64,000 nt of DNA from assembly GCA_023415205.1 (NCBI GenBank), contig JAEZLR010000045.1, forward strand, positions 223,044 through 287,043, in the 5' to 3' direction. Source of the DNA: Bacillota bacterium (lineage in GTDB: Bacteria > Bacillota > Clostridia > DSM-8532). Below, piece by piece: positions 23,916 to 33,034 of this stretch. How positions within the stretch are numbered: the first letter of the stretch is position 1; every line of letters starts with the position of its first letter. The translations under genes were made by a program, and so were the position numbers. The notes under the pieces are model-generated. The model saw nothing but the letters and a program-made list of their open reading frames with translations. It made no database searches and was not told where the DNA came from.

Positions 23916-26519
23916 ATGAGTGCGAAGCTTAAAAACCTGACCGTTAACCCCTGTAAAATGTGTATGCCCATGGGCGCCGTTCATGCGTTCTACGGTATCG
24001 CCCGATGCATGACCCTGCTTCACGGCTCCCAGGGCTGCAGTACCTATATTCGGCGGCATATGGCCACTCACTATAACGAGCCGGTGGATATCGCTTCCTC
24101 AGCCCTGACGGAGGAAGGAACCGTCTATGGCGGGGAAAAGAACCTTATCAAAGGTATTCATAACCTGAGTCAAATGTATGCGCCCGATGTCATAGGCATA
24201 GCAACCACCTGCCTTTCGGAGACCATCGGAGAGGATATAGGAGCGATCATAAAAAAATATCATACTCAATACCCCGAAAGTAAAGTCAAGCTCATTCCAG
24301 TAGCCTCGGGAGGGTATATGGGGTCCCAGTTCGAGGGCTTTTACCGGACTCTTTACAGCCTTGTTCAGCAGGTTGAAATGGACAGGGAGAAGCATGATGG
24401 TATCAATATCATCACCGGTATGATCAGCCCTTCCGACGTTCGGACACTCAAAGACATTCTTTCGCTTTTTCCACTAGAGTATATTCTTTTACCCGATGCC
24501 TCGGAAAATCTGGATGGAGGGTATGAGGCGGACTATCGCCGACTTCCGGAAAACGGAACCACGCTTACGCAAATCGCCAGGATGGGAGGGTCAAAACTGA
24601 CCTTGGAGCTCACCCTTTTCAATGAGCCCTCTTTTTCTCCCGGTGAGTACCTGAAAGAGACCTATGGCGTACCCTTGGTACGCTTGAGCCCTCCTGTGGG
24701 CTTAAGGGATACGGATGCTTTTATCAATCTCTTGTCTGAAATCAGTGGAAGCCCCATGCCTGAAAGGCTTAAGAGCGAGAGAAGCAGATATCTTGATGCC
24801 ATGATCGATTCTCATAAATACAATGCCGAGGGCCGTGCCGTGATTTTCGGGGAGCCCGATTTTGTTTACTCCATGGGCCGGCTATGCTGTGAAAATGGGC
24901 TTCTCCCTGTCATAAGCGCAACAGGGACCTCTTGTGCAAGGCTTAAGGAGCTTCTTAACGATGAGGTTAGCAAGGTTGCCAAGGCGCTTTTGGTTGAGGA
25001 GTTTACCCTGCTGGATGAAGCGGATTTTGAGCTGATAGAGGCCTTGGCCCTCAAGCTTAAAGCCAATTTACTCATAGGCAGCTCCGATGGCAGGCGTGTG
25101 GAGGAAAAACAGGGCATTCCCTTGGTGCGATGCGCCTTCCCGATTCATGACAGGGTAGGAGGCCAGAGAATAGCCACCATGGGATACTCAGGCTCTCTGA
25201 GGGTGCTGGACGCCTTCACCAATACGCTATTGCAGATTAAAGAAGGAAGCTTCAGAAAGGTGCTTTACCACACCTACCACAAGGATGAGAAACCGACCCA
25301 TCCACCACCCCCCGACAGCCATCCTTGCTTTAGCTGCACAGGTGCCCACAAAAATGCCCGTATTCATTTACCGGTGGCACCTCACTGCAATATCCAATGC
25401 AAATACTGTGTTCGAAAATTTGATTGTCCCAATGAAAGCCGACCCGGGGTGACCACAGAGATTCTTTCGCCCCAGGAAGCTGTACAGCGCTTTCTTGAGG
25501 TTAAGCAAAAGCTGGGTAATCTCACGGTTGTCGGTATAGCCGGGCCCGGGGATGCGCTGGCGGATTTTGAAAAGACCAGAGAAACCCTTCGCCTCATACG
25601 GGAAAAAGACCCGGACATTACCTTCTGCCTTTCCACCAATGGCCTGGCGCTTCCCCAATACGTGGAGGACCTAGTGACTCTGGGAGTAACCCATGTGACC
25701 ATCACTATAAACGCCGTAGATGTGGAAGTGGCATCAAGGATTTATTCTCATATAGACCTTATGGGGATGCGCTTCTCAGGTATGGCGGCAGCGGCGATGC
25801 TTGTTTCCAACCAACTCTTAGGGCTTAAGCTTCTGGCATCACGAGGCGTGATTTGCAAGGTCAATTGCGTGGTGCTCCAAGGGATCAACGACCATCATAT
25901 TGAAGCTGTCGTTGAGAAGGTCAAGAGTCTGGGGGCGAGCATCACCAACATCATGCAGATGATACCCGTCAAGGGAAGTGCTTTTGAGCACCTTGACATG
26001 TTAAGCGCCAAAGCCATCAACGAAATAAGGAAGAGATGTGAACGGATACTGCCCCAAATGTACCATTGCAAGCAATGCCGGGCCGACGCCATAGGCCTCT
26101 TAGGAGAGGATCGATCCTTGGAATTCTATGGAGCAAAGCAGGGCGACAAGGCCCCCAAACAGAAAAGGGGGATGAGGTTTGCCATAGCTTCAAAAAGTGG
26201 GCTTTTGGTGGATCAGCATTTTGGTAAGGTGGATGACTTCTTAATCTATGAGTATTACGAGGGCCGGGTGTCCTACATCGAAAGACGCGATATCACCCGA
26301 TACTGTATGGGAGCCGAAGCCTGTGATTCACAGGAGGAGAAAATGACCCGGATGATAAGCGCCTTGGAGGATTGTGAAGGAGTTATTGCCTTGCGCATAG
26401 GGGTCTCTCCCCAAAAGAAGCTGGAGGAGAAAGGGATCCATACCTATACCACCTACGATCGTATTGAAGAGGCCATTAGAAAAATAGCCAGAGAACTGGC
26501 TGGTGAGGAGGCGGTTTAA
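23916..26519 (+). CDS. nifN-nifB: NifN-NifB fusion protein
   Basis: Fusion of 867 residues joining two cofactor-assembly steps. Residues of about 1-455 are NifN (NPCKMCMPMGAV, HGSQGCSTYIRR, TTCLSETIGEDIG), the NifK-like scaffold half. After a proline-rich linker (about 460-468) comes NifB (about 470-765), the radical-SAM enzyme that makes NifB-co, with C491/C495/C498 in PHCNIQCKYCVRKFDC. A NifX-like domain ends the protein (about 770-867, VDQHFGKVDDF). The same fusion is known in C. pasteurianum and C. acetobutylicum. The next gene starts at the base after the stop. Confidence 0.96.
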   Translation: MSAKLKNLTVNPCKMCMPMGAVHAFYGIARCMTLLHGSQGCSTYIRRHMATHYNEPVDIASSALTEEGTVYGGEKNLIKGIHNLSQMYAPDVIGIATTCLSETIGEDIGAIIKKYHTQYPESKVKLIPVASGGYMGSQFEGFYRTLYSLVQQVEMDREKHDGINIITGMISPSDVRTLKDILSLFPLEYILLPDASENLDGGYEADYRRLPENGTTLTQIARMGGSKLTLELTLFNEPSFSPGEYLKETYGVPLVRLSPPVGLRDTDAFINLLSEISGSPMPERLKSERSRYLDAMIDSHKYNAEGRAVIFGEPDFVYSMGRLCCENGLLPVISATGTSCARLKELLNDEVSKVAKALLVEEFTLLDEADFELIEALALKLKANLLIGSSDGRRVEEKQGIPLVRCAFPIHDRVGGQRIATMGYSGSLRVLDAFTNTLLQIKEGSFRKVLYHTYHKDEKPTHPPPPDSHPCFSCTGAHKNARIHLPVAPHCNIQCKYCVRKFDCPNESRPGVTTEILSPQEAVQRFLEVKQKLGNLTVVGIAGPGDALADFEKTRETLRLIREKDPDITFCLSTNGLALPQYVEDLVTLGVTHVTITINAVDVEVASRIYSHIDLMGMRFSGMAAAAMLVSNQLLGLKLLASRGVICKVNCVVLQGINDHHIEAVVEKVKSLGASITNIMQMIPVKGSAFEHLDMLSAKAINEIRKRCERILPQMYHCKQCRADAIGLLGEDRSLEFYGAKQGDKAPKQKRGMRFAIASKSGLLVDQHFGKVDDFLIYEYYEGRVSYIERRDITRYCMGAEACDSQEEKMTRMISALEDCEGVIALRIGVSPQKKLEEKGIHTYTTYDRIEEAIRKIARELAGEEAV

Positions 26520-26828
26520 ATGGTACAGCCAAAGTATCATGTGTTTATTTGTGTCAGCTGCAGGGTCAATGGCACACAAAAGGGGTTTTGCCACAGCAAG
26601 GAAGCTGTCCCTATTGTTCAGAAATTCATGGAGGAAATAGAGGACAGAGACCTTTCATCAGAGGTCATGGTCACTGTTACAGGCTGTTTCGGTATTTGTG
26701 ACAAGGGGCCCATCGTCGTCATCTATCCCGAGGGGACTTGGTATAGAAACGTCTCTGTGAAGGATGTTCCAGAAATTGTAAGCAGCCATCTTGAAGGAGG
26801 CATAAAGCTTAATCGCCTTCTCATATAA
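26520..26828 (+). CDS. thioredoxin-like [2Fe-2S] ferredoxin
   Basis: Small ferredoxin of 102 residues closely resembling the [2Fe-2S] ferredoxin of C. pasteurianum in length and pattern. Cluster ligands are C11, C24, C56 and C60 (GCFGIC), with the non-ligand C14 also kept, and the conserved GPIVVIYPEGTWY block follows. It abuts nifN-B with no gap (TAA then ATG), so it is part of the nif operon. The C. pasteurianum homologue was reported to bind the MoFe protein, so a role in nitrogenase electron transfer or cofactor assembly is likely but unproven. Confidence 0.93.
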   Translation: MVQPKYHVFICVSCRVNGTQKGFCHSKEAVPIVQKFMEEIEDRDLSSEVMVTVTGCFGICDKGPIVVIYPEGTWYRNVSVKDVPEIVSSHLEGGIKLNRLLI

Positions 26829-26857
26829 AAAAGCTATGGTGAGAAGGAGTGAGGCCA

Positions 26858-27832
26858 TTGATCCGACTGATTGACAGGACACTTTCAACCTTGGAGTATA
26901 GCCATGGAGCGATCTCGGGGAATAAACTGTCTGAATTAGTGAGCCTTTTGTCCAGTGCCGGTGCTGATTGGATTGAGATACCCCCTGAGGCCTATTCCCT
27001 TATGGGTTCGATTCCCGTTGGGGTCAAAGCCATCCTGCGGATTCATCATAGCAACGAGGCCACTGATTATCCGGGCTTTGATTACTATATCTCAAAATCG
27101 AAGGAGGCCACGGAGGTCGTCCCCTTGGTCAATGAGATTCAGGTGAATGATGTCAAGGAGATTGAGCTTCTCAAAAGGTACCAGCATCTTAGAAATATCT
27201 GTATCACCGGCCTGGATGATATGCTGCTGGGTTCTTACCCTAAGGAGATGAAGAAGCTTCTTGCGCTCTTTGGAAGGAATGTCTGGTTTTGCCCGGAGAA
27301 TAACTGCCATTGTGCAACGGCCTTAGCGGTGGAGTGGATGGCCCAGGGAGGCAGAAATGTGGGGGTGAGCTTTATGGGGCGTGGTGGTTATGCTGCTTTT
27401 GAAGAGGTTATCCTTGGCGCACGTATTGCCCTCCGGCAAAAGGTCGGGGTGGATTTAACCCTTCTTCCTCGTATCCTTGAGCTTTTATCCGAAATGACTC
27501 CTGTTAAAATAGCTGTTAATAAAGCGGTTCTGGGAAGCCGGATCTTTACGGTGGAATCAGGGGTGCATGCCGATGGACTCATCAAGAATCCTACGATCTA
27601 TGAGCCCTATCCTCCCCAGTCGGTGGGAAAAGAAAGAAGTATTGTGTTAGGCAAGCATTCAGGCCGCTGCTCCATCCGAATCAAGGCCGGGGAGCAGGGC
27701 GTTGAGATAAGCGACAAAAAGGCCGGTTTATTGTTGGAAAAAGTCCGAACCCGGAGCATTGAGGAAAGAAGGGGTGTTTCAGAAGCTGAATTTCTTCTCT
27801 TTCTTAAGGAGGTTGCTGGGAATGAAGACTAG
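26858..27832 (+). CDS. nifV: homocitrate synthase, omega subunit (NifV omega)
   Basis: Omega half of the split homocitrate synthase that supplies the organic ligand of FeMo-cofactor, 324 residues. The N-terminal half is a degenerate TIM-barrel (LIDRTLSTLEYSHG). The C-terminal half keeps the regulatory/catalytic blocks GVHADGLIKNP and VLGKHSGR. A GTG at 26849 overlaps the ribosome site AGAAGGAG, so the TTG at 26858 is favoured. It overlaps nifV alpha by 11 bp. The pair is homologous to C. pasteurianum nifV omega and nifV alpha. Confidence 0.9.
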   Translation: MIRLIDRTLSTLEYSHGAISGNKLSELVSLLSSAGADWIEIPPEAYSLMGSIPVGVKAILRIHHSNEATDYPGFDYYISKSKEATEVVPLVNEIQVNDVKEIELLKRYQHLRNICITGLDDMLLGSYPKEMKKLLALFGRNVWFCPENNCHCATALAVEWMAQGGRNVGVSFMGRGGYAAFEEVILGARIALRQKVGVDLTLLPRILELLSEMTPVKIAVNKAVLGSRIFTVESGVHADGLIKNPTIYEPYPPQSVGKERSIVLGKHSGRCSIRIKAGEQGVEISDKKAGLLLEKVRTRSIEERRGVSEAEFLLFLKEVAGNED

Positions 27833-28634
27833 AAGATTTATTGTGGATACGACCCTGAGAGATGGGGAGCAAAGCGCAGGAATTGTTTTTACAGTGGATG
27901 AAAAGGTACGCCTTGCCGCTTTAATGGATCAATGCGGGATCTATCAGATAGAGGCAGGTATTCCCGCCGTTGGACGAGTGGAAAAAGAGGCCATACTAAA
28001 GATTCTGGCATCCAGGAAAAGGGCCAGAATTTCAGCCTGGAATCGGATGGATCAAGCGGATATTCGACATTCCATGGAGTGCTGCCCCGATATCATCCAT
28101 ATAGGTGTACCGGTCTCCTATGTGCAAATCTATACCAAGCTTAAGAAGAACAAACGGTGGCTAGAAAATGAGCTTCTTAGGTGTGTGGATCTGGCCTGTT
28201 CAGCAGGCTTTGATGTAACCGTAGGCTTTGAGGATGCCTCACGAGCAGACCTTTCCTTTATGGCAAGCCTTGTACAGCAGCTTGAGGCTTACCGCGTCCT
28301 CTATGTGCGTTTCGCAGATACAGTAGGGGTTCTCACACCCGGAAGAACGGCGGATAGCATCAAGACCATGCTAGAGTATACCGACATGGACATGGAAATT
28401 CATATTCATAATGACTTGGGCATGGCCGTGGCCAATTCTTTGGAGGCAGCCAAATCCGGCGTTCACTATGTGGATTGTACCCTTAAAGGCATAGGGGAAC
28501 GCGCCGGAAACTGTGATTTCCAAAAATTTGTCACCGTGGGGGAGAGGCTCTTCGATTTCGGTATTGATAAGGCGGCTTCCATGGAATTGCTTCGAGAGTT
28601 TTCAAGTATTTTGAACGTGGAGATGATGGAATGA
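27822..28634 (+). CDS. nifV: homocitrate synthase, alpha subunit (NifV alpha)
   Basis: Catalytic TIM-barrel half of homocitrate synthase, 270 residues, with DTTLRDGEQSAG at the N-terminus and the metal-binding HIHNDLGMAVANS plus CTLKGIGERAGN near the end. It condenses 2-oxoglutarate with acetyl-CoA together with the omega subunit. The start is ATG 27822 after AAGGAGGT; a longer frame runs back into nifV omega. Its stop overlaps the modA ATG (ATGA). Confidence 0.92.
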   Translation: MKTRRFIVDTTLRDGEQSAGIVFTVDEKVRLAALMDQCGIYQIEAGIPAVGRVEKEAILKILASRKRARISAWNRMDQADIRHSMECCPDIIHIGVPVSYVQIYTKLKKNKRWLENELLRCVDLACSAGFDVTVGFEDASRADLSFMASLVQQLEAYRVLYVRFADTVGVLTPGRTADSIKTMLEYTDMDMEIHIHNDLGMAVANSLEAAKSGVHYVDCTLKGIGERAGNCDFQKFVTVGERLFDFGIDKAASMELLREFSSILNVEMME

Positions 28635-29425
28635 AAAAGTCAGGTTTCTATCTGTTTTGTATATTGCTGCTTCTGGCACTGTTTCTCATAAGCCGTCTGA
28701 TGCAAAGAGAGGAAAAGCCGGTCACATTGACCCTATCAGTGGCACAGAGCCTAAAGGACGTTATAGACGAGATTTTAGTGCTTAATAAGGATAAGCACCC
28801 GGAGTTTAAAGTGGTTGTGAACCTGGGCGGCTCAGGTTCTCTGCAAAGACAAATAGAGCAGGGAGCCCCGGTAGATCTCTTTATAAGCGCTTCCGTTGAG
28901 AATATGGAGCAGTTGAAGGCAAAAGGGCTCCTTTATCAGGATTCCTACTGGGAGCTGCTGAAAAACCGTCTGGTGTTGGTGGCTCCCAAGGATGTCATTG
29001 ATATTATGGGCTTTGAAGGCCTTTTATCGGACCACGTCAAGGCTGTGGCTTTGGGTGAGCCCCAAAGCGTACCGGCAGGGAAATATGCCCTGGAGGCGCT
29101 ATCTTATTTGGGAATCGATGAGGATATTAAGGAAAAGTCAGTTTACGCTAAGGATGTGAGGGAAGTCGCTGCTTGGGTTGAATCAGGAAATGCTGAAGCC
29201 GGGCTGGTTTATCTGACCGATGCCCTTAACTCAGAAGGGCTAAGAGTCGTAGAAGAGGCGTCCCAGGAAAGCCATACTCCCATTGTCTATCCGGTGGGGA
29301 TTATGACGGGCGGGCATGTCAAGGAAGCACAAAAACTGGTAGAGCTTTTATTTTCAGAGGAGGCCGCAAGCCTTTTTAAGAAATACGGATTCACTCCAAT
29401 ATCGGGAGAGGCCTATGGCTTTTGA
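28631..29425 (+). CDS. modA: molybdate ABC transporter substrate-binding protein
   Basis: ModA-type binding protein of 264 residues. A hydrophobic N-terminal segment (about 6-24) without a lipobox cysteine suggests an uncleaved anchor or a Sec signal. Mature-domain blocks are VAQSLKDVIDEI, NLGGSGSLQRQIEQGAPVD and GEPQSVPAGKYALEAL, the oxyanion-binding elements of ModA. It overlaps nifV alpha by 4 bp and modB by 11 bp. Placement at the end of the nif operon ties molybdate uptake to nitrogenase synthesis. Confidence 0.93.
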   Translation: MKKSGFYLFCILLLLALFLISRLMQREEKPVTLTLSVAQSLKDVIDEILVLNKDKHPEFKVVVNLGGSGSLQRQIEQGAPVDLFISASVENMEQLKAKGLLYQDSYWELLKNRLVLVAPKDVIDIMGFEGLLSDHVKAVALGEPQSVPAGKYALEALSYLGIDEDIKEKSVYAKDVREVAAWVESGNAEAGLVYLTDALNSEGLRVVEEASQESHTPIVYPVGIMTGGHVKEAQKLVELLFSEEAASLFKKYGFTPISGEAYGF

Positions 29426-30092
29426 TCTGTCGCCTCTCTGGATTTCCCTTAAAACCACCTTGGTATCCACGACGATAGTTTTTTTTCTGGGCATTGCGGC
29501 TGCCCAGTGGGTTATGACCCTGACACCTCGGGCGAAAGGTGTTCTGGATGCACTCTTTACCCTTCCTATGATCTTGCCTCCCACCGTTTTAGGTTTTTTT
29601 CTTCTCCTCATTTTAGGGAAAAACAGCCTATTGGGCCAGCTACTAAAGGGGCTCGATGTTAAGGTTATCTTTAGCTGGTCGGCCACGGTGATTTCAGGCA
29701 GTGTGGTGGCGTTTCCCTTGATGTATAGAACTGCAAGAGGGGCTTTTGAGCAGATTGACAAGACCACGATCGATGTGGCCCGGACCCTGGGTCTGTCTAA
29801 AAGGACAATCTTTACAAAGATATTGCTTCCACTGAGCCTGCCAGGCCTAATGGCCGGAACCGTTTTATCCTTTTCCCGTACCCTGGGGGAGTTTGGTGCA
29901 ACCCTCATGATTGCAGGCAATATTCCTCAGAGAACACAGACCCTTCCCATCGCCATATTCTTTGCCGTAGAGGGCGGGGATATGAAAACAGCCTTGGTAT
30001 GGGTGGCCTTGATCATGCTGCTGTCCTTTCTCTCAATGGCACTTCAAAGCTTATGGAGCAACCGGGCCAAAAGAATGGCTCAAGGGAGGTGA
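29415..30092 (+). CDS. modB: molybdate ABC transporter permease
   Basis: Integral membrane permease of 225 residues with about five hydrophobic segments and the cytoplasmic EAA-loop region IDVARTLGLSKRTIFTKILLPLSLPG, which contacts the ATPase. LGEFGATLMIAGNIP is the usual ModB/CysT signature. It lies between modA (overlap) and modC (4 bp gap). Confidence 0.94.
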   Translation: MAFDLSPLWISLKTTLVSTTIVFFLGIAAAQWVMTLTPRAKGVLDALFTLPMILPPTVLGFFLLLILGKNSLLGQLLKGLDVKVIFSWSATVISGSVVAFPLMYRTARGAFEQIDKTTIDVARTLGLSKRTIFTKILLPLSLPGLMAGTVLSFSRTLGEFGATLMIAGNIPQRTQTLPIAIFFAVEGGDMKTALVWVALIMLLSFLSMALQSLWSNRAKRMAQGR

Positions 30093-30096
30093 CACC

Positions 30097-31131
30097 ATGA
30101 AGCTCACAGTAAAAATAGAAAAAAGGCTTCCTCAATTTTTTATGGACATTCAGTTTGCGATTGACCGAGAAAATATAAGCATACTGGGGCCCTCGGGCAG
30201 CGGAAAAAGTGTGGCCCTTAAATGTATTGCAGGGATAGAGAAGCCGGATAGAGGAAGGATCGTCCTCAATGATAGAGTACTTTTTGATTCGGATCGGGCA
30301 ATCAATCTCCCTCCAGAGCAAAGAAAGGTGGGGTATTTGTTTCAAAACTATTCCCTCTTTCCCCATATGACCGTTTCAGGGAACATTGGCATTGCGCTTT
30401 CGCTTAAATCAGACCGTAGGGAGAAAATGCATGAGTTGATAGAGCTTTTTCATCTTGAAGGGCTGGAGGATTCCTACCCCTTAAGGCTTTCAGGAGGGGA
30501 GCAACAGCGTGTTGCACTGGCGCGCATGTTGGCGGCCGAACCTGATGTCGTTCTTTTAGATGAGCCATTTTCCGCCCTTGATGGGATTCTGAGGGAGCAG
30601 ATGCAACAAAAGCTCCCGGGTTTTGTGAGCGAAAAGAACTATCTTATGGTCACTCATGATATGGATGAGGCCTATCGACTCAGTGAGAAAATTCTTGTTA
30701 TGGATGGAGGTAAGAGGTTGGCCTTTGATACCAGAGAGAAACTGTTCGATACTCCTCCAGACCTTATGACAGCAAGGATTATGGGGCTACGAAATATCAG
30801 TGAAGCCACAAGAATCCAGGAAGATACAATCATGGTGCCGGAGTGGGGGTGCCGGCTAGAGTGCAGGGGAAAGAAAAGGGTTACCCATGTGGGGATTCGC
30901 TCCCAGCATATTCTCATGTCCTCCAGTCCGGGAATCAATGGTTTTGGGTGTGAGATTGTAAGGGCTTTGGAGGATCGATTTACGGTAACACTATTCTTCC
31001 GTCTTCTGCTGAGCGCGACAAAGGAAATCCTCCTTCAAGCCGTCGTAGATAAATCGAAATGGGAGAGATTAAGAAAAGGGCCCCCTTCTCTTTATGCCTG
31101 CTTTCCTCCCGACAGGCTTCTTCTGTTTTAA
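30097..31131 (+). CDS. modC: molybdate ABC transporter ATP-binding protein
   Basis: ABC ATPase of 344 residues: Walker A GPSGSGKS, Q-loop FQNYSLFPHM, signature LSGGEQQRVALAR, Walker B VVLLDEPFSALD and the switch histidine in VTHDMDEAY. The C-terminal part (about 235-344) is TOBE-like, as in ModC. It is the last gene of the nif-mod operon; no clear terminator follows in the 80 bp before the next gene. Confidence 0.94.
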   Translation: MKLTVKIEKRLPQFFMDIQFAIDRENISILGPSGSGKSVALKCIAGIEKPDRGRIVLNDRVLFDSDRAINLPPEQRKVGYLFQNYSLFPHMTVSGNIGIALSLKSDRREKMHELIELFHLEGLEDSYPLRLSGGEQQRVALARMLAAEPDVVLLDEPFSALDGILREQMQQKLPGFVSEKNYLMVTHDMDEAYRLSEKILVMDGGKRLAFDTREKLFDTPPDLMTARIMGLRNISEATRIQEDTIMVPEWGCRLECRGKKRVTHVGIRSQHILMSSSPGINGFGCEIVRALEDRFTVTLFFRLLLSATKEILLQAVVDKSKWERLRKGPPSLYACFPPDRLLLF

Positions 31132-31213
31132 ACTTTTTTATAAATACAATGAACTTCTGTCATATTCCTCCAGTCTAATTGGGTAAGAAGCCAAAAATAA
31201 GGAGGAAAATATC

Positions 31214-32824
31214 ATGTTAAAGAAAAAAATAACTTCATTCATCCTGATTATCCTCATCTTCTCAACTCTGTACACCGGCTGTGGAAGTGGGCAAAAAAAC
31301 ACGAGCATGGATACGGGAGACCAAAGGAGCACACCGTCATCCTCTGCCGTAGCACCCCAGGATCAAAACATGCTGACCTATTCCGAGTCCTTAACAGGTG
31401 CAGACAATGGGACAGCTGTTGCGCAGGAGGACTTCAACACCGAAGAGTATGGAAAGGTCGTTGAGCGCGGCTTTGTATCACCTCTATCCGAGCCTCTTTC
31501 AACCTTTTCTATTGATGTGGATACTGCTTCCTATGCCAATATGCGGCGCTTCGTCATGAGCGGCCAGGAGGTCCCGGCTGATGCGGTACGTATCGAAGAA
31601 ATGATCAACTACTTCAGCTATAATTACGCCGAGCCCCAGGGAGATATGCCTTTTTCGGTCTACACCGAAATCTCCGGCTGCCCCTGGAATAAGGACAATC
31701 AGCTTTTATTAATTGGCCTTAAGGGCAAGGAGATTGAAGTGGAGAGTATTCCCCCTTCCAATCTCGTCTTCTTAATTGATATTTCAGGCTCCATGATGGA
31801 TGCTGATAAGCTCCCCCTTGTCAAAGAAGCCTTTCTCAAGCTTGTAGAGAATTTAAGACCCGAGGACCGTATCTCCATTGTAACCTATGCGGGTAATGAC
31901 AGTGTGGTTATTAAAGGGGTCTCCGGGGAAGAAAAGCTGAAAATATCAAAGGCTATTGAGTCTCTTGAGGCCGGAGGGAGCACTGCGGGTGCCAAAGGTA
32001 TTGAAACCGCCTATGAGATAGCTATGAAGAACTTTATTAAAAAGGGAAATAATCGAGTGATTTTAGCCACAGACGGCGATTTTAATGTTGGGACCTCCAG
32101 TGAAGGCGAATTAAAGCGACTCATCGAGAAAAAGCGGAATCAGGGAGTCTATCTGTCAGTGCTGGGCTTTGGAACCGGCAACATTAAGGACAATAAGATG
32201 GAGACTCTCGCCGATTACGGTAACGGAAATTATGCCTATATCGACAGCCAATTGGAGGCTAAGAAGGTCCTTGTGGAGGAAATGGGCGGAACCCTGTTGA
32301 CGATTGCCAAAGACGTGAAGCTTCAGGTGGAGTTTAACCCCGAGAAGGTCAAGGGCTACAGGCTGGTGGGCTACGAAAACAGAATGCTCAATGCCGAGGA
32401 TTTTGCTGATGACACCAAGGACGCGGGCGAAATGGGAGCGGGCCACAGAGTCACCGCACTCTATGAACTGATCCCGGTAGGGTCGGAACAATCCGTGGAT
32501 GAGAGCGATCTGAAATATCAGAAGACCGAATCCACTGGTAGTGGGGATTGGCTCACCATCCACATCAGATATAAAAAGCCTGAGGAGGACACGAGTACAC
32601 TTTCCTCCTATGTGGTGGACAGCACCCGTGAGCAAAAGATTATGAGCGAGGATTTTGCCTTTGCTTCAGGCGTGGCCGAGTTTGGTCTGCTTCTGAGAAA
32701 TTCTGAGTATAAGGGCCAGGCCAGCTTTGAGAATGTTTATGGAAGAATTGTCGGACTGCCTTCGATCAAGGGGGACGGGTATAAGACTGAGTTTATTGAA
32801 ATAGTAAGTAAAATGATGAAGTAA
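31214..32824 (+). CDS. VWA-domain lipoprotein (YfbK-like)
   Basis: Secreted lipoprotein of 536 residues: signal peptide ending in the lipobox YTGC (C23), a low-complexity linker, an N-terminal von Willebrand domain, then the VWA domain with MIDAS motif DISGSMM (about residue 189) and a C-terminal DUF3520-like region (AEFGLLLRNSEYKG). The arrangement matches E. coli YfbK. Function is unknown in the family; a metal-dependent surface adhesion or envelope role is plausible. AAGGAGGA precedes the ATG, and a strong hairpin follows the stop. Confidence 0.88.
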   Translation: MLKKKITSFILIILIFSTLYTGCGSGQKNTSMDTGDQRSTPSSSAVAPQDQNMLTYSESLTGADNGTAVAQEDFNTEEYGKVVERGFVSPLSEPLSTFSIDVDTASYANMRRFVMSGQEVPADAVRIEEMINYFSYNYAEPQGDMPFSVYTEISGCPWNKDNQLLLIGLKGKEIEVESIPPSNLVFLIDISGSMMDADKLPLVKEAFLKLVENLRPEDRISIVTYAGNDSVVIKGVSGEEKLKISKAIESLEAGGSTAGAKGIETAYEIAMKNFIKKGNNRVILATDGDFNVGTSSEGELKRLIEKKRNQGVYLSVLGFGTGNIKDNKMETLADYGNGNYAYIDSQLEAKKVLVEEMGGTLLTIAKDVKLQVEFNPEKVKGYRLVGYENRMLNAEDFADDTKDAGEMGAGHRVTALYELIPVGSEQSVDESDLKYQKTESTGSGDWLTIHIRYKKPEEDTSTLSSYVVDSTREQKIMSEDFAFASGVAEFGLLLRNSEYKGQASFENVYGRIVGLPSIKGDGYKTEFIEIVSKMMK

Positions 32825-32855
32825 CGGAAGGACTCTTATTAATCGTCGATTCTGC

Positions 32856-32900
32856 TCAAGTGAGGTAGAAGCAACTCCCTGTTGCTTTTACCTCACTTGA
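32856..32900 (+). terminator. long hairpin after the VWA gene
   Basis: Nearly perfect stem of about 20 bp (TCAAGTGAGGTA... with ...TACCTCACTTGA) and a short loop, 32 bp after the stop. No T-run follows, so it may terminate weakly or protect the transcript end. Confidence 0.55.
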
Positions 32901-33034
32901 CCTATACGCTCCCCTTTACATGAATATCAGATTAAACATCAGGGCACAGTGAAATAGTCTTGTGTGACGCCCTGCAATGGTATAAACTGATAAATAAAGC
33001 ACAGAAAGCTATTCTGCCTACGGAGGTTGTTGGA

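Noticed and set aside
29354..29920. 188-codon minus-strand frame opposite modB
   Set aside because: Composition explained by the complementary modB codons; no supporting signals.
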